A stretch of 64,000 nt of DNA, from positions 20,614-84,613 of the forward strand of contig NZ_BOOR01000061.1 in NCBI RefSeq assembly GCF_016863335.1, read 5' to 3'. Under the pieces are notes generated by a model. The model worked only from the letters and a program-made list of their open reading frames with translations. It searched no databases and was not told the origin of the DNA. The stretch is from Planotetraspora thailandica. GTDB lineage: Bacteria > Actinomycetota > Actinomycetes > Streptosporangiales > Streptosporangiaceae. Positions 1 through 9,101 of this stretch are shown one piece after another. Position 1 is the first letter of the stretch. Each line of letters starts with the position of its first letter. Made by a program: the position numbers and the translations under genes.

Positions 1-2
1 CG

Positions 3-806
3 CGGCGGGGCAAGTCCGTCCTGCGACTGGAGTCCAATCTGGCCAGGGTGATCGGGGCCGACCCGTCCGACGCCGCCGTCAGGGAGTTGAGCCGCGCCGG
101 CATGCGGTCCTACTTCCGCTACTGGATGGAGGCGTTCCGGCTGCCGTCGATGAGCCGTGAGCGCATCCTGTCCGGCACCGTGGCCCCCGGCGGGCAGGCC
201 ATCTTCGACAACGTCGACAGCGGGCGCGGCGCGGTGATGGCGCTGCCCCACATGGGGAACTGGGACATGGCGGGCGCCTGGCTCGTCCACAAGGGCTACC
301 CGTTCACCACCGTCATGGAACGGTTGAAGCCGGAGTCGCTGTACGAGCGGTTCATGGCCTACCGGGAGAACCTCGGCATGGAGGTCCTGCCCCTCACCGC
401 CAGGGGCGGCGGCAGCGCGATGGCGTTCGGCACGCTGGCCAAGCGGCTGCGTGCGGGCCGGGCCGTGTGCCTGCCCGCCGAGCGCGACCTGACCGACTCG
501 GGCGTCGAGGTCGACTTCTTCGGGGCGAGGACCAGGATGGCCCCCGGACCGGCCCTCCTGGCGGTCCAGACGGGCGCCGCCCTGCTGCCGGCGATCTTGT
601 GGTTCGAAGGCGACGGATGGGGCATCCGCATCCATGAGGAGATCCCCGTGCCCGCCGAGGGCACCCGGCAGGAGAAGGTCGCCGCGATGACGCAGAGCCT
701 CGCGGAGGCCTTCGAGAAGGGCATCTCCGAGCATCCGGAGGACTGGCACATGCTGCAACGCCTGTGGCTGGAGGACCTGCAGCCGCGCCACACGGGAACG
801 CCGTGA
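3..806 (+). CDS. patA: Phosphatidylinositol mannoside acyltransferase (5' end outside window)
   Basis: Acyltransferase of the HtrB/LpxL-like family that acylates mannose on phosphatidylinositol mannosides at the inner face of the membrane. The reading frame is open to the left edge, and the residues before the first in-window GTG (48) still look like the family (a basic GKS stretch, then RLESNL), so the true start lies upstream and about 267 residues are visible. The catalytic HxxxxD motif is seen as HMGNWD near position 250. The stop overlaps the pimA start in a GTGA, which fits the usual pgsA-patA-pimA order of actinobacteria. Confidence is high for the family. The exact acyl acceptor is inferred from the neighbour. 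Confidence 0.88.
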   Translation, partial: RRGKSVLRLESNLARVIGADPSDAAVRELSRAGMRSYFRYWMEAFRLPSMSRERILSGTVAPGGQAIFDNVDSGRGAVMALPHMGNWDMAGAWLVHKGYPFTTVMERLKPESLYERFMAYRENLGMEVLPLTARGGGSAMAFGTLAKRLRAGRAVCLPAERDLTDSGVEVDFFGARTRMAPGPALLAVQTGAALLPAILWFEGDGWGIRIHEEIPVPAEGTRQEKVAAMTQSLAEAFEKGISEHPEDWHMLQRLWLEDLQPRHTGTP

Positions 807-1933
807 AGATCGGCATCGTCTGCCCCTACACCTGGGACGTCCCTGGAGGCGTCCAGGCGCACATCCGGGACCTCGCCGAGGCGCTTCTCGCCGACGGGCA
901 CGAGGTGTCCGTCATCACTCCGGCCGCCGACGACACTCCGCTGCCGTCCTACGTGACCTCGGCGGGCCGCGCCGTGCCCGTGCCGTACAACGGGTCGGTG
1001 GCCCGCCTGGCCTTCGGATTCCTGTCGGCCAACCGGGTGCGCAAATGGATCAGGGAGGGCCGGTTCGACGTGCTGCACGTCCACGAGCCCGCCGTGCCGT
1101 CCCTCGGCGTCCTGGCGTGCTGGGTGGCGCGCGGGCCGACGGTGGCCACCTTCCACGCGTCCTATGAGCGCTCGCGGGCCATGTCGGTGGCCGCGCCGAT
1201 GCTGCAAAGCGCCCTGGAGAAGATCAACGCCAGGATCGCGGTGTCCGACGCCGCCCGTAAGACCCTTGTCGAGCATCTCGGCGGCGACGCGGTGTTGATC
1301 CCGAACGGCGTCACCGTCGCCAGATATGCCGAGGCCGCCCCCCTGCCCGGATGGGGGCCCGACGGCAACGTCATCGGCTTCCTCGGGCGGATGGACGAGC
1401 CGCGCAAGGGGCTGCCGGTGCTCCTGGAGGCGTTCACCAAACTCGTCCCGGAACGGCCCGGCCTCCGGCTGCTCGTCGCCGGGCCGGGCGACCACGACGA
1501 CGTGCTCGACCGGGTGCCCAAGCCGTACCGGGACCGGATCGGGCTTCTCGGCATGGTGAGCGAGGCCGACAAGGTGCGCGCCTACCACTCCGTGGACGTC
1601 TTCTGCGCCCCCAACCTGGGCGGAGAAAGCTTCGGCATCGTGCTGACCGAGGCCATGTCGGCCGGGGCGCCGATCCTTGCCAGCGACATCCCGGCCTTCC
1701 GCCGGGTGCTCGGCGGAGGGCAGGCGGGCGCGCTGTTCACCACCGGCGACGCGGGCGCGCTGGCCGCGGAGGCCGCGCGGCTGCTCGACGACCCGTCGCG
1801 CCGGGCCAAGCTCTCCGACGAGGCGCGCCTGGCCGTGCGCAAGTACGACTGGTCGACCGTCGCCCGCGACGTCGTGCGGGTCTACGAGACCGTGGCCCAC
1901 GCCGAGACCGGAGTCGTGGAGGAGATCGCGTGA
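803..1933 (+). CDS. pimA: Phosphatidylinositol alpha-mannosyltransferase
   Basis: GT4-family glycosyltransferase of 376 aa that transfers mannose from GDP-mannose to phosphatidylinositol, the first step of phosphatidylinositol mannoside synthesis on the cytosolic membrane face. The start is GTG at 803, overlapping the patA stop (GTGA). The N-terminus reads KIGIVCPYTWDVPGGVQ, with the glycine-rich donor-fold loop. The second Rossmann domain carries the GT4 signature GESFGIVLTEAMSAG (E-x7-E) near residue 275. The length matches characterised PimA proteins. The stop overlaps the next gene by GTGA, so patA, pimA and the following ORF look co-transcribed and translationally coupled. Confidence 0.92.
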   Translation: MKIGIVCPYTWDVPGGVQAHIRDLAEALLADGHEVSVITPAADDTPLPSYVTSAGRAVPVPYNGSVARLAFGFLSANRVRKWIREGRFDVLHVHEPAVPSLGVLACWVARGPTVATFHASYERSRAMSVAAPMLQSALEKINARIAVSDAARKTLVEHLGGDAVLIPNGVTVARYAEAAPLPGWGPDGNVIGFLGRMDEPRKGLPVLLEAFTKLVPERPGLRLLVAGPGDHDDVLDRVPKPYRDRIGLLGMVSEADKVRAYHSVDVFCAPNLGGESFGIVLTEAMSAGAPILASDIPAFRRVLGGGQAGALFTTGDAGALAAEAARLLDDPSRRAKLSDEARLAVRKYDWSTVARDVVRVYETVAHAETGVVEEIA

Positions 1934-2481
1934 CGGCGATATCCATCCTGGGCGTCGTGCTGGCGCTGCTGGCGCTGCTGGCGCTGGCCAGCGTCTACGT
2001 CTCCTGGCGCGCCGGGCGACTCGACCGCCTCCACATCAGGCTGGAGACCGCTCAGGCCGCCCTCGACGCGGCGCTGCTGCGCCGCGCCGGGGTCAGCCTG
2101 GAGCTCGCGGGGTCACGCGTGCTCGACCCGGCGACGTCCCTCGTGCTCGCCGCCGCAGCCCACGAGGCCCGTACGGCCGGCCCCGACGAGCGTGAGCACG
2201 CGGAGAGCGACCTGTCCAAGACGCTCAGGGCGGTCGTCGACCAGGAGAGGTTCAAGGAGAAGCTCGCCGAGCACCCCGCGGGCCCCGAATTGATCAAGGA
2301 ACTCGACACGGCGGTGACCAAAGTCGTCTATTCGCGGCGGTTCTTCAACAATGCGGTCGCGGTCACCCGTACGGCACAGCGTCGCTGGCTGGCCCGCACC
2401 CTCAGACTCGCCGGGCATACCGAATATCCGCAGTTCTTCGAGATCGACGACGCACCCCCCAAGTCCTTTGCCACTGAATAG
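1930..2481 (+). CDS. Membrane-anchored protein of unknown function, coupled to pimA
   Basis: A 183-aa protein starting at GTG 1930, overlapping the pimA stop. Residues 3-24 are one hydrophobic helix (ISILGVVLALLALLALASVY). The rest is soluble, helical and charged, with a C-terminal segment SRRFFNNAVAVTR faintly like the R-x2-YN pattern of LemA-type proteins, which is not enough to assign that family. Its tight coupling to patA-pimA, a common actinobacterial arrangement, suggests a cell-envelope role, but no enzymatic motif is visible. The overlap and codon usage support it as a real gene. Confidence 0.75.
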   Translation: MTAISILGVVLALLALLALASVYVSWRAGRLDRLHIRLETAQAALDAALLRRAGVSLELAGSRVLDPATSLVLAAAAHEARTAGPDEREHAESDLSKTLRAVVDQERFKEKLAEHPAGPELIKELDTAVTKVVYSRRFFNNAVAVTRTAQRRWLARTLRLAGHTEYPQFFEIDDAPPKSFATE

Positions 2482-2609
2482 TCTGATTTGACTGAATGCA
2501 TGGGGACATTGGAGTGGCCGCCGGTAAGCTCATGCCGTTTCATGGCATGAGGGCGTGCGACCGGGGGCGATCCGAACGTCGCGCACCCTTCATCGGGAGG
2601 TGCTGAGGG

Positions 2610-3623
2610 ATGCGGGCAGTGACGGGCTTCACGCTTGCCGTGGGGGTCGCGATCGCGGGAGCGGCATGCTCCTCCGGCGACCAGCCGGTCAGGCAACCAC
2701 AGGCGGCGACGATGGGGGCCTCGCCGTTCGTGTCCCCGACGCCCACCCCGCCTCCCCTGCAGCCCTTCACGGGCCGCACGGTCTCCGCGCTCAAGCCGGT
2801 GCTGGTCGTCAAGATCGAGAACACCCACGCCGGCAAGCCCCAGATGGGCCTGCGCAGCGCCGACATCGTGTACGTCGAGCAGGTGGAGGGCGGGCTCACG
2901 CGGCTGATGGCCGTCTTCTCCTCCAAGCTCCCGAGCCAGGTGGGGCCGGTGCGCAGCGCCCGCATCTCGGACCTGCACATCATTCCGCAGTTCGGCAAGC
3001 CCGCCCTCGGCTATTCCGGCGTGCAGCCGAAGATGATCCCCTACGTCAAGAGGGCTCCGCTGTTCGACGTCTCCGACAGCGCCGCGCCCTCGGCGTACGC
3101 GCGGGTGCCGGGGCGGGTCGCACCGTACAACCTGTTCGCCAGCCCGAAGAAACTGCTGGCCAAGGCGCCGGACGCGAGCAAGGCCCGTGACATCGGCTTT
3201 GTCTTCGCCGACGAGGCGCCTGCCGGGGGAGTCCCCAAGAAGGCCTACACCGTGCGGTACCCCGCTGCCAGGTTCACCTTCACGTGGTCGGGTGCGCAGA
3301 AGCGGTGGCTGGTGACCCAGGACGGCGCCAAGGACGTGGCGGCCGAGGGAGGGCAGCAGGGGGCGCCCACGGTTGTGATCCAGTGGGTCAAGACCACGCG
3401 ATCACAGTTCCATGACGTCAACGGCAGCTACACCCCTCTGGTCCAGACGGTGGGCAAGGGGACCGGCGTCGTGCTCAGGGACGGCAAGGCCTACAACATG
3501 GTGTGGTCGCGCTCCTCGGAGGCGGAGGGCACCACGTACACGACGGCCGACGGTCAGCCCATGCCGTTCGCCAGGGGACAGGTCTGGGTCGTGCTGGCGT
3601 CGAAGAAGCCCGTCGCCCCGTGA
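2610..3623 (+). CDS. DUF3048-family (YerB-like) lipoprotein
   Basis: A 337-aa secreted lipoprotein. The signal peptide MRAVTGFTLAVGVAIAGAAC ends in a lipobox with Cys20, followed by a Pro/Thr/Ser-rich linker to about residue 50. The first DUF3048 domain (about 60-190) carries conserved segments such as VKIENTHAGKPQMGLRSADI and GPVRSARISD. The second, C-terminal domain (about 230-335) contains HDVNGSYTPLVQ and ends in a beta-rich segment. The ATG at 2610 has GGAGG at 2596-2600. The biochemical function of the family is not established in what I know, and the protein should sit on the outer face of the membrane. It stands alone between the pimA block and pdxS. Confidence 0.85.
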   Translation: MRAVTGFTLAVGVAIAGAACSSGDQPVRQPQAATMGASPFVSPTPTPPPLQPFTGRTVSALKPVLVVKIENTHAGKPQMGLRSADIVYVEQVEGGLTRLMAVFSSKLPSQVGPVRSARISDLHIIPQFGKPALGYSGVQPKMIPYVKRAPLFDVSDSAAPSAYARVPGRVAPYNLFASPKKLLAKAPDASKARDIGFVFADEAPAGGVPKKAYTVRYPAARFTFTWSGAQKRWLVTQDGAKDVAAEGGQQGAPTVVIQWVKTTRSQFHDVNGSYTPLVQTVGKGTGVVLRDGKAYNMVWSRSSEAEGTTYTTADGQPMPFARGQVWVVLASKKPVAP

Positions 3624-3742
3624 ATCATGCACTTTGTATAAACGAGAGCCCCGAATCCTGACAGAGTGGAACGTAAGGGGATGGACTGCCCAGGACCTAC
3701 GATGGAAGAGAAATCATCGGCCCGCCGACGTGAGGTAGCACC

Positions 3743-4654
3743 GTGTCCAGCAGCACCCCCGAAGTGAACGAGTCCGCCGTCGGAACCGCCCGCGTTAAGC
3801 GCGGTATGGCGGAGATGCTCAAAGGCGGGGTCATCATGGATGTCGTCACCCCGGAGCAGGCCAAGATCGCTGAGGACGCCGGAGCGGTCGCGGTCATGGC
3901 GCTCGAGCGGGTGCCCGCCGACATCCGCGCCCAGGGCGGCGTGTCCCGGATGAGCGACCCCGACATGATCGAGGGCATCATCGGCGCGGTCTCGATCCCC
4001 GTGATGGCCAAGGCCAGGATCGGCCACTTCGTCGAGGCCCAGGTGTTGCAGGCGCTGGGCGTCGACTACGTCGACGAGTCCGAGGTCCTGACCCCGGCCG
4101 ACTACGCCAACCACATCGACAAGTGGCAGTTCACCGTGCCCTTCGTGTGCGGCGCCACCAACCTCGGAGAGGCGCTGCGCCGCATCACCGAGGGCGCCGC
4201 GATGATCCGCTCCAAGGGCGAGGCCGGCACGGGCGACGTCTCCAACGCCACCACCCACATGCGGCAGATCCGCGCGGAGATCAAGCGGCTCACGTCGCTG
4301 CCCGAGGACGAGCTCTATGTCGCGGCCAAGGAGCTGCAGGCGCCGTACGAGCTGGTCGCCGAGGTGGCCAAGGCCGGGAAGCTGCCCGTCGTGCTGTTCA
4401 CCGCGGGAGGCATCGCCACGCCGGCGGATGCCGCGATGATGATGCAGCTGGGCGCGGAGGGCGTGTTCGTCGGGTCGGGCATCTTCAAGTCGGGCGACCC
4501 CGCCAAGCGGGCGTCGGCGATCGTGAAGGCCACCACGTTCTACGACGACCCCGACGTCATCGCCAAGGTCTCCCGCGGCTTGGGCGAGGCCATGGTCGGC
4601 ATCAACGTGGACGACATCCCCGCCCCGCACCGCCTCGCCGAACGCGGCTGGTAG
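3743..4654 (+). CDS. pdxS: Pyridoxal 5'-phosphate synthase, PdxS subunit
   Basis: Synthase subunit (303 aa) of the DXP-independent vitamin B6 pathway. It makes PLP from ribose 5-phosphate, glyceraldehyde 3-phosphate and ammonia supplied by PdxT. The beta/alpha barrel is near-canonical: [32 protein letters not shown], and the two catalytic lysines, Lys90 in VMAKARIGH and Lys158 in RSKGEAGTG. The start is GTG 3743. A TACGAT hexamer at 3698-3703 is a possible -10 box without a convincing -35. Unlike the usual adjacent pdxS-pdxT pair, the partner gene lies about 1 kb away, behind a repeat array and a MarR gene. Confidence 0.95.
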   Translation: MSSSTPEVNESAVGTARVKRGMAEMLKGGVIMDVVTPEQAKIAEDAGAVAVMALERVPADIRAQGGVSRMSDPDMIEGIIGAVSIPVMAKARIGHFVEAQVLQALGVDYVDESEVLTPADYANHIDKWQFTVPFVCGATNLGEALRRITEGAAMIRSKGEAGTGDVSNATTHMRQIRAEIKRLTSLPEDELYVAAKELQAPYELVAEVAKAGKLPVVLFTAGGIATPADAAMMMQLGAEGVFVGSGIFKSGDPAKRASAIVKATTFYDDPDVIAKVSRGLGEAMVGINVDDIPAPHRLAERGW

Positions 4655-4736
4655 CAGGTAGCGGTAACGGCTCCTGCGTCATGAGCCATGGGCCATGGGT
4701 AACGAGTCATGGGTCATGGTCATGGGGTAATGAGGC

Positions 4737-5072
4737 GTGATCATGCAGAAGTTCGTGCGCGTATGGGTTGACGTGCCCAAACTCCGTTCGTGATCATGCA
4801 GAAGTTCGGGAAGATGTGCTCTGGCCTGCGCCGACGCCTTTCGTGATCATGCAGTTCGATCGCCTGGCCGTACGGCCGGAGCTGCATGATCACGTTGGGC
4901 TGCGGTGCAGGCCGGGCTGTTTCCGGCGAACCTCTGCACGATCACGGTCCGTATCGGCGCAGGCCAGGGCGTTTCTGGCGAGGTTCTGCATGATCACGGC
5001 AAATGCTTCCGCAGGTCAGAGCCTTGTCCGTGAAGTTCTGCATGATCACCATCACATGGCCTGCATGATCGT
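4737..5072. repeat. Array 1 of the 53-bp palindromic intergenic repeat
   Basis: This fills most of the pdxS-marR gap. The core GTGATCATGCAGAAGTTCG occurs forward at 4737-4755 and 4790-4808, then a shortened forward copy at 4843-4858. The shortened reverse copy is at 4883-4893, followed by reverse copies at 4927-4945, 4979-4997 and 5031-5049. Spacing is 53 bp on the left and 52 on the right. The centre is a nested palindrome: a 13-bp perfect stem (4842-4854 with 4882-4894) encloses GGCCGTACGGCC (4866-4877). A weak stray half-core ends at 5072. The left flank (about 4679-4735) is a run of degenerate CATGGG/CATGAG units. No ORF here is credible. Confidence 0.9.
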
Positions 5073-5082
5073 GAGGGGCGGG

Positions 5083-5096
5083 TAGGGTCGCGGTTG
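5083..5096 (+). promoter_or_regulatory. Candidate leaderless promoter of the marR gene
   Basis: TAGGGT at 5083-5088 fits the actinobacterial -10 pattern TANNNT and lies exactly 7 bases before the GTG at 5096, which would be the transcription start. No Shine-Dalgarno sequence precedes the GTG. The same geometry is seen before the eis-like gene, apt and rarA. Confidence 0.55.
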
Positions 5097-5521
5097 TGAG
5101 CACGGACGACACCCCGCGGCTGGCCGAGAGCCTCTCGACAGAACTGCGCCACATCGTGATGCTGCTCCGCCGCACCACAGCCGGGCAGCCTGTGACCGCC
5201 CAGCAGTACTCCGTTCTCGGCTCCCTTGAGGCTCTTCCGCGCCGGATGTCGGAGCTGGCGGAGGAGCACGGCGTGCAACTGCCCACGATGAGTGTCCAGA
5301 TCAACCGCCTGGAGGACGCGGGGCTCGTCGCGCGCGGCTTCGACGCCTCCGACGCTCGCGTCCGCACGGTCGAGCTGACCAGCGAGGGGAGGTCCCGGTT
5401 GCATGCCGTACGGCAGGCCAGGGTCGCCTATCTGTCCGACCGGCTCGACCGGCTCACGCCCGAGGAGCGCGAGGCGATCGCGGCGGCGCTGCCGGCTCTG
5501 GCCAAGCTCGGCCGGGGCTGA
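5096..5521 (+). CDS. MarR-family transcriptional regulator
   Basis: A 141-aa winged-helix dimer-forming regulator. The N-terminal helix (LSTELRHIVMLLRR) leads into the HTH (TAQQYSVLGSLE, then RMSELAEEHGVQLPTMSVQINRLEDAGLV) and the wing with the family Asp-Arg hairpin (DASDARVRTVELTSEGRS, about residues 85-102). The C-terminal helices form the dimer interface. It sits between pdxS and pdxT and is probably leaderless (GTG 5096). Its target is unknown. Position alone makes vitamin B6 genes possible targets, but MarR proteins usually control drug or phenolic-stress genes, and no operator is obvious. Confidence 0.88.
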   Translation: MSTDDTPRLAESLSTELRHIVMLLRRTTAGQPVTAQQYSVLGSLEALPRRMSELAEEHGVQLPTMSVQINRLEDAGLVARGFDASDARVRTVELTSEGRSRLHAVRQARVAYLSDRLDRLTPEEREAIAAALPALAKLGRG

Positions 5522-5646
5522 CCGGATGACGCCGGTTTGGGGCGTCGGCCGCGATGGTCATACGCTGAATCGGCCACCATGAAAGGCTCAGGCGGCGAAA
5601 CGGCCGCCGGAAGGCCCCGCGAGGGCCGCCACACGAAGGGAACACC

Positions 5647-6243
5647 GTGACCGCTGCGCCGACGATCGGCGTGCTCGCCCTGCAGGGCGACGTGCGCGAG
5701 CACATCCGCGCGCTGGAGCTCGCGGGTGCGGGCGCGACGCCCGTACGTCGCCAGCGGGAGCTCGACGCGGTCGACGCGCTGGTCATCCCCGGCGGGGAGT
5801 CCACCACCATGTGGAAGCTCGCCACCACCTTCGAGCTGCTGGAACCGCTCCGGCTGCGGATCAAGGACGGCATGCCCGCCTACGGCTCCTGCGCCGGCAT
5901 GATCATGCTGGCCGACCGCATCGAGGACGGCATCGAGGGGCAGCAGACGATCGGCGGCATCGACATGGTGGTGCGCCGCAACGCGTTCGGCCGGCAGGTC
6001 GACTCCTTCGAGGAGGACCTCGACTTCGCCGGGCGCGGGCGGATGCGCGCAGTCTTCATCCGGGCGCCCTGGGTCGAGTCCGTCGGCCCAGACGTCGAGG
6101 TGCTGGGCCGCACCCACGGCCAACCTGGGGATAGGATCGTCGCGGTCCGTCAGGGACCTCTGCTCGCGACGTCCTTCCACCCGGAGCTGACCGGGGACGC
6201 GCGGGTTCATTCGTATTTTGTCGAAATGGTGAGGGAGCTCTAG
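5647..6243 (+). CDS. pdxT: Pyridoxal 5'-phosphate synthase glutaminase subunit
   Basis: Class I glutamine amidotransferase (198 aa) that hydrolyses glutamine and channels ammonia to PdxS. The motifs are complete: [12 protein letters not shown] at the N-terminus, [13 protein letters not shown] (about 47-59), nucleophile Cys82 in YGSCAGM, and His178/Glu180 in SFHPELTGD. The length matches the family. The start is GTG 5647. A weak promoter-like pair, TTGGGG (5537-5542) and TACGCT (5561-5566) with an 18-bp spacer, lies upstream, so pdxT-yebC may have its own promoter. yebC follows after 3 bases. Confidence 0.95.
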   Translation: MTAAPTIGVLALQGDVREHIRALELAGAGATPVRRQRELDAVDALVIPGGESTTMWKLATTFELLEPLRLRIKDGMPAYGSCAGMIMLADRIEDGIEGQQTIGGIDMVVRRNAFGRQVDSFEEDLDFAGRGRMRAVFIRAPWVESVGPDVEVLGRTHGQPGDRIVAVRQGPLLATSFHPELTGDARVHSYFVEMVREL

Positions 6244-6246
6244 GCG

Positions 6247-6999
6247 ATGTCCGGCCACTCCAAATGGGCGACGACGAAGCACAAGAAGGCGGCGCTCGAC
6301 TCCAAGCGCGGCAAGCTCTTCGCCAAGCTCATCAAGAACATCGAGGTCGCGGCCAGGACCGGCGGCCCCGATCCGGACGGCAACCCGACGCTGTACGACG
6401 CCATCACCAAGGCGCGGAAGAACTCCGTCCCCATCGACAACATCGAGCGGGCGCGCAAGCGGGGTGGCGGCCTTGAGGCCGGCGGCGCCGACTGGCAGAC
6501 CATCATGTACGAGGGCTACGCCCCGGGTGGCGTCGCCATCCTGATCGAGTGCCTGACCGACAACCGCAACCGGGCGGCCTCGGAGGTGCGCGTCGCGCTC
6601 ACGCGCAACGGCGGCTCCCTCGCCGACCCCGGGTCGGTGTCGTACATGTTCAACCGCAAGGGCGTCGTCATCGTGCCCAAGGCCGAGCTGAGTGAGGACG
6701 ACGTGCTCATGGCCGTCCTCGACGCCGGTGCCGAGGAGGTCAACGACCTCGGCGACAACTTCGAGGTCGTCTCCGAGGCCTCCGACCTGATCCCGGTGCG
6801 CAAGGCGCTGCAGGACGCGGGTATCGACTACGAGTCGGCCGAGGCGAGCTTCATGGCCACGATGAACGTCCCGCTCGACGAGGAGGGCGCCCGCAAGGTC
6901 TTCCGCCTCATCGACGCGCTCGAGGACAGCGACGATGTCCAGAACGTCTGGGGCAACTTCGACGTCAGCGACGAGGTCATGGAGAAGCTCGACCTCTGA
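6247..6999 (+). CDS. yebC: YebC/PmpR family protein (TACO1-like)
   Basis: A 250-aa conserved cytosolic protein. The N-terminus is the family hallmark [20 protein letters not shown], followed by [18 protein letters not shown] and the central [17 protein letters not shown]. Older annotation calls the family a DNA-binding transcriptional regulator. More recent work assigns YebC/TACO1 proteins a role in translation through difficult proline-containing stretches. It is coupled to pdxT (3-base gap) and lies in the common actinobacterial order pdxT-yebC-ruvC, here with an acetyltransferase inserted before ruvC. Confidence in the family is very high. Confidence 0.95.
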   Translation: MSGHSKWATTKHKKAALDSKRGKLFAKLIKNIEVAARTGGPDPDGNPTLYDAITKARKNSVPIDNIERARKRGGGLEAGGADWQTIMYEGYAPGGVAILIECLTDNRNRAASEVRVALTRNGGSLADPGSVSYMFNRKGVVIVPKAELSEDDVLMAVLDAGAEEVNDLGDNFEVVSEASDLIPVRKALQDAGIDYESAEASFMATMNVPLDEEGARKVFRLIDALEDSDDVQNVWGNFDVSDEVMEKLDL

Positions 7000-7076
7000 G
7001 GCCCGCGGCGGGGCCAGGCAAGGGGCCAGGCAAAACGGCTCGCATCGGTTGCCACGGTTCGCCTATTTTGTCGCCC

Positions 7077-8243
7077 GTGGACATTCGTGATCTGACGGCC
7101 GACGACCTCGACGCCGTGCTCGACAACCGCAAGCGCGCCTTCGGCCCGATCTCCGCCGCGAACGTTGAGACGTGGCGGAAGATGGTCCTCCCCATGCTGC
7201 CCGAGGGCCGCTTTCTCGGCCTGTTCGACGGCACGCGGCTGGTCGGGACGGCCCGGATCAATCCGTACACCCAGTGGTGGCACGGGCGGCCGGTTCCGAT
7301 GGGCGGCGTGGCCAGCGTGACCGTGGCTCCGGAGGACCGGGGCCGCGGCGCGGGCCGCGCACTCATGGCGGCGGCGATCGACCGGTGCGCCGATCTGGGA
7401 GAGGCCGTCTCGGCGCTCTACCCGGCCACCACGCCGCTCTACCGCAGCATGGGCTGGGAGCACGCCGGGGCGCAGACGACGGCGACGCTGCCCACCGAGG
7501 CGCTCCGCGGTCTGGGTGACGGCCCCGCCAGGAGCGTGAAGCTGCGGCGCATGGGCCCGGACGACGCCCCGGACCTCATGAAGGTGATCGAGCGCGTCCA
7601 CGCGTCCAGCCGCGCCTCGGGCCCGATCGGCTGGGACGAGCGGCTCTGGCGGCTGTGGCTCGATGACGACGACGACTTCTGCTACCTGGCGGACGACGGA
7701 TTCGTGATCTACCGCTGGGACGACGGCGACATCGAGGTGGACAACCTGATCGCCGGGTCCGAGGCCACGGCCCGCGCCCTGTGGTCGCTCGTCGGCACCG
7801 CCTCGTCCATCGCGACGTCCGTCAAGGCCTGTCTGGAGCCCCGCGACCCGGTTTTGTGGATGCTGCGGGAGCGGTCGCGCGACCAGATCAAGCAGAACCG
7901 CTGGATGTTCCGCGTGATCGACCTGCCCGCCGCCGTCGGGCGACGCGGCTACCCCGCCGGTGTGTCGATCGACGTGGCCGTCGAGGTCGACGACCCGCAG
8001 CGGCCGTCCAACACGGGCACCTGGCGCATCCAGGTCTCCTCGGGGTCGGGTACGGCCACCGCCGCACATGCGGAGACCGGGTCCGTGTCGCGCCTCAAGA
8101 TCGGCGGCCTGTCGGCGTTGTACGCCGGGGTTCCCACGGCCACGCTGCGCCGCGCGGGACTGCTCACGGAAGGCTCGCCGGAGGCCGACGACGCCCTCGA
8201 CGCGGCGTTCGGCTGCGACGCCTACATGGTCGACTACTTCTGA
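7077..8243 (+). CDS. Eis-like GNAT N-acetyltransferase
   Basis: A 388-aa protein with the architecture of mycobacterial Eis (enhanced intracellular survival) acetyltransferases: an N-terminal GNAT domain with the acetyl-CoA loop VTVAPEDRGRGAGRALM (about 83-99), a second degenerate GNAT half, and a C-terminal SCP2-like domain. It ends in Phe, like Eis, whose terminal carboxylate acts as the general base. Eis proteins multiply acetylate amines, including aminoglycosides; substrates here are unknown. I choose GTG 7077 because TATTTT at 7064-7069 lies 7 bases before it, a leaderless pattern. A TTG at 7068 in the same frame is the alternative. Confidence 0.88.
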   Translation: MDIRDLTADDLDAVLDNRKRAFGPISAANVETWRKMVLPMLPEGRFLGLFDGTRLVGTARINPYTQWWHGRPVPMGGVASVTVAPEDRGRGAGRALMAAAIDRCADLGEAVSALYPATTPLYRSMGWEHAGAQTTATLPTEALRGLGDGPARSVKLRRMGPDDAPDLMKVIERVHASSRASGPIGWDERLWRLWLDDDDDFCYLADDGFVIYRWDDGDIEVDNLIAGSEATARALWSLVGTASSIATSVKACLEPRDPVLWMLRERSRDQIKQNRWMFRVIDLPAAVGRRGYPAGVSIDVAVEVDDPQRPSNTGTWRIQVSSGSGTATAAHAETGSVSRLKIGGLSALYAGVPTATLRRAGLLTEGSPEADDALDAAFGCDAYMVDYF

Positions 8244-8359
8244 TCGCACCCGAACCTCGCCGTAGCGGTGGCAGGGCCGCCGGATCACGGTAGAGTTCAG
8301 GACCGAACAGGTGTTCGGCGGCAGGAACGGGCCGCCAGCGGACCAGGGGAGGCCTGCCG

Positions 8360-8974
8360 GTGCGGATGCCCGAGTTGCGCGTGCTGGGCGTCGATCCCGG
8401 GCTGACGCGATGCGGCCTCGGGGCCGTGAAGGGACGCCCCGGAGCTCCCCTCGACCTGGTGGCCGTCGGCGTGGTCCGCACGCCTCCCGACGACGACATC
8501 GGCGCCCGCCTGGTGGTGATCGAGGCCGAGATCGAGCGATGGCTCGACGAAATCAAGCCGGACGCCGTCGCCGTCGAGCGTGTCTTCGCCCAGCACAACG
8601 TCCGCACGGTCATGGGCACGGCCCAGGCGTCGGCCGTCGCCATCGTGTGCGCCGCACGCCGGGGGCTGCCCGTCGCCCTGCACACCCCCAGCGAGGTCAA
8701 AGCCTCCATCACGGGGAACGGCAACGCCGACAAGAAGCAGGTGGGCACCATGGTCACGCGGCTGCTGCGGCTGGACGCCATGCCGAAACCCGCCGACGCC
8801 GCCGACGCGCTGGCGCTGGCGATCTGCCACGTCTGGCGGGGCGGCGTGCAGAACCGGCTGGCCGAGGCGCTGGCGGCCCGGTCACGGGGAGGCGCCTCAC
8901 CCGCGGTCACGCTCGCCTCCGGCTACCGGCATACGCCCAGCGGGCGCCGTACAGACGACCGGCCGGCCACGTGA
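8360..8974 (+). CDS. ruvC: Crossover junction endodeoxyribonuclease RuvC
   Basis: Holliday-junction resolvase (204 aa) of the RuvABC system. The RNase H-like fold shows the acidic active site: Asp in [13 protein letters not shown] (about residue 12), Glu in [10 protein letters not shown] (near 73), and the C-terminal pair in [12 protein letters not shown] (near 146). GTG 8360 is used; an ATG two codons later is equally possible. The C-terminal tail beyond residue 160 is longer than in many RuvC proteins. TAGAGT (8291-8296) is a candidate -10. It is followed by ruvA and ruvB in the standard order. Confidence 0.93.
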   Translation: MRMPELRVLGVDPGLTRCGLGAVKGRPGAPLDLVAVGVVRTPPDDDIGARLVVIEAEIERWLDEIKPDAVAVERVFAQHNVRTVMGTAQASAVAIVCAARRGLPVALHTPSEVKASITGNGNADKKQVGTMVTRLLRLDAMPKPADAADALALAICHVWRGGVQNRLAEALAARSRGGASPAVTLASGYRHTPSGRRTDDRPAT

Positions 8975-9101
8975 CCCGCTTCGCCGTCGGGCGGACGTTG
9001 TCGGCGGCCTCTGGTACTACTGGGGTCGGCGTGGAGGCCGGGCTCGCTGCACAGGAACGCTGGACGGCAGGCCGGGAGAGGTCAGGGATGGGGGCGGGGC
9101 A

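Noticed and set aside
1351..1929. Upstream extension of the small membrane protein gene through pimA
   Set aside because: The frame is open only because of GC bias; the protein character changes sharply at GTG 1930, which overlaps the pimA stop.
4737..5072. Reading the regularly spaced repeats (here and in the other three arrays) as CRISPR arrays
   Set aside because: Repeat orientation flips in the middle, the 34-bp spacers are related to one another rather than unique, there is no leader, and no cas gene is in the window.
4768..5085. ORFs inside the repeat arrays (also 17661-17963, 17888-18085, 41526-41711)
   Set aside because: They are translations of the repeat unit itself, lack ribosome-binding sites and resemble no protein family.
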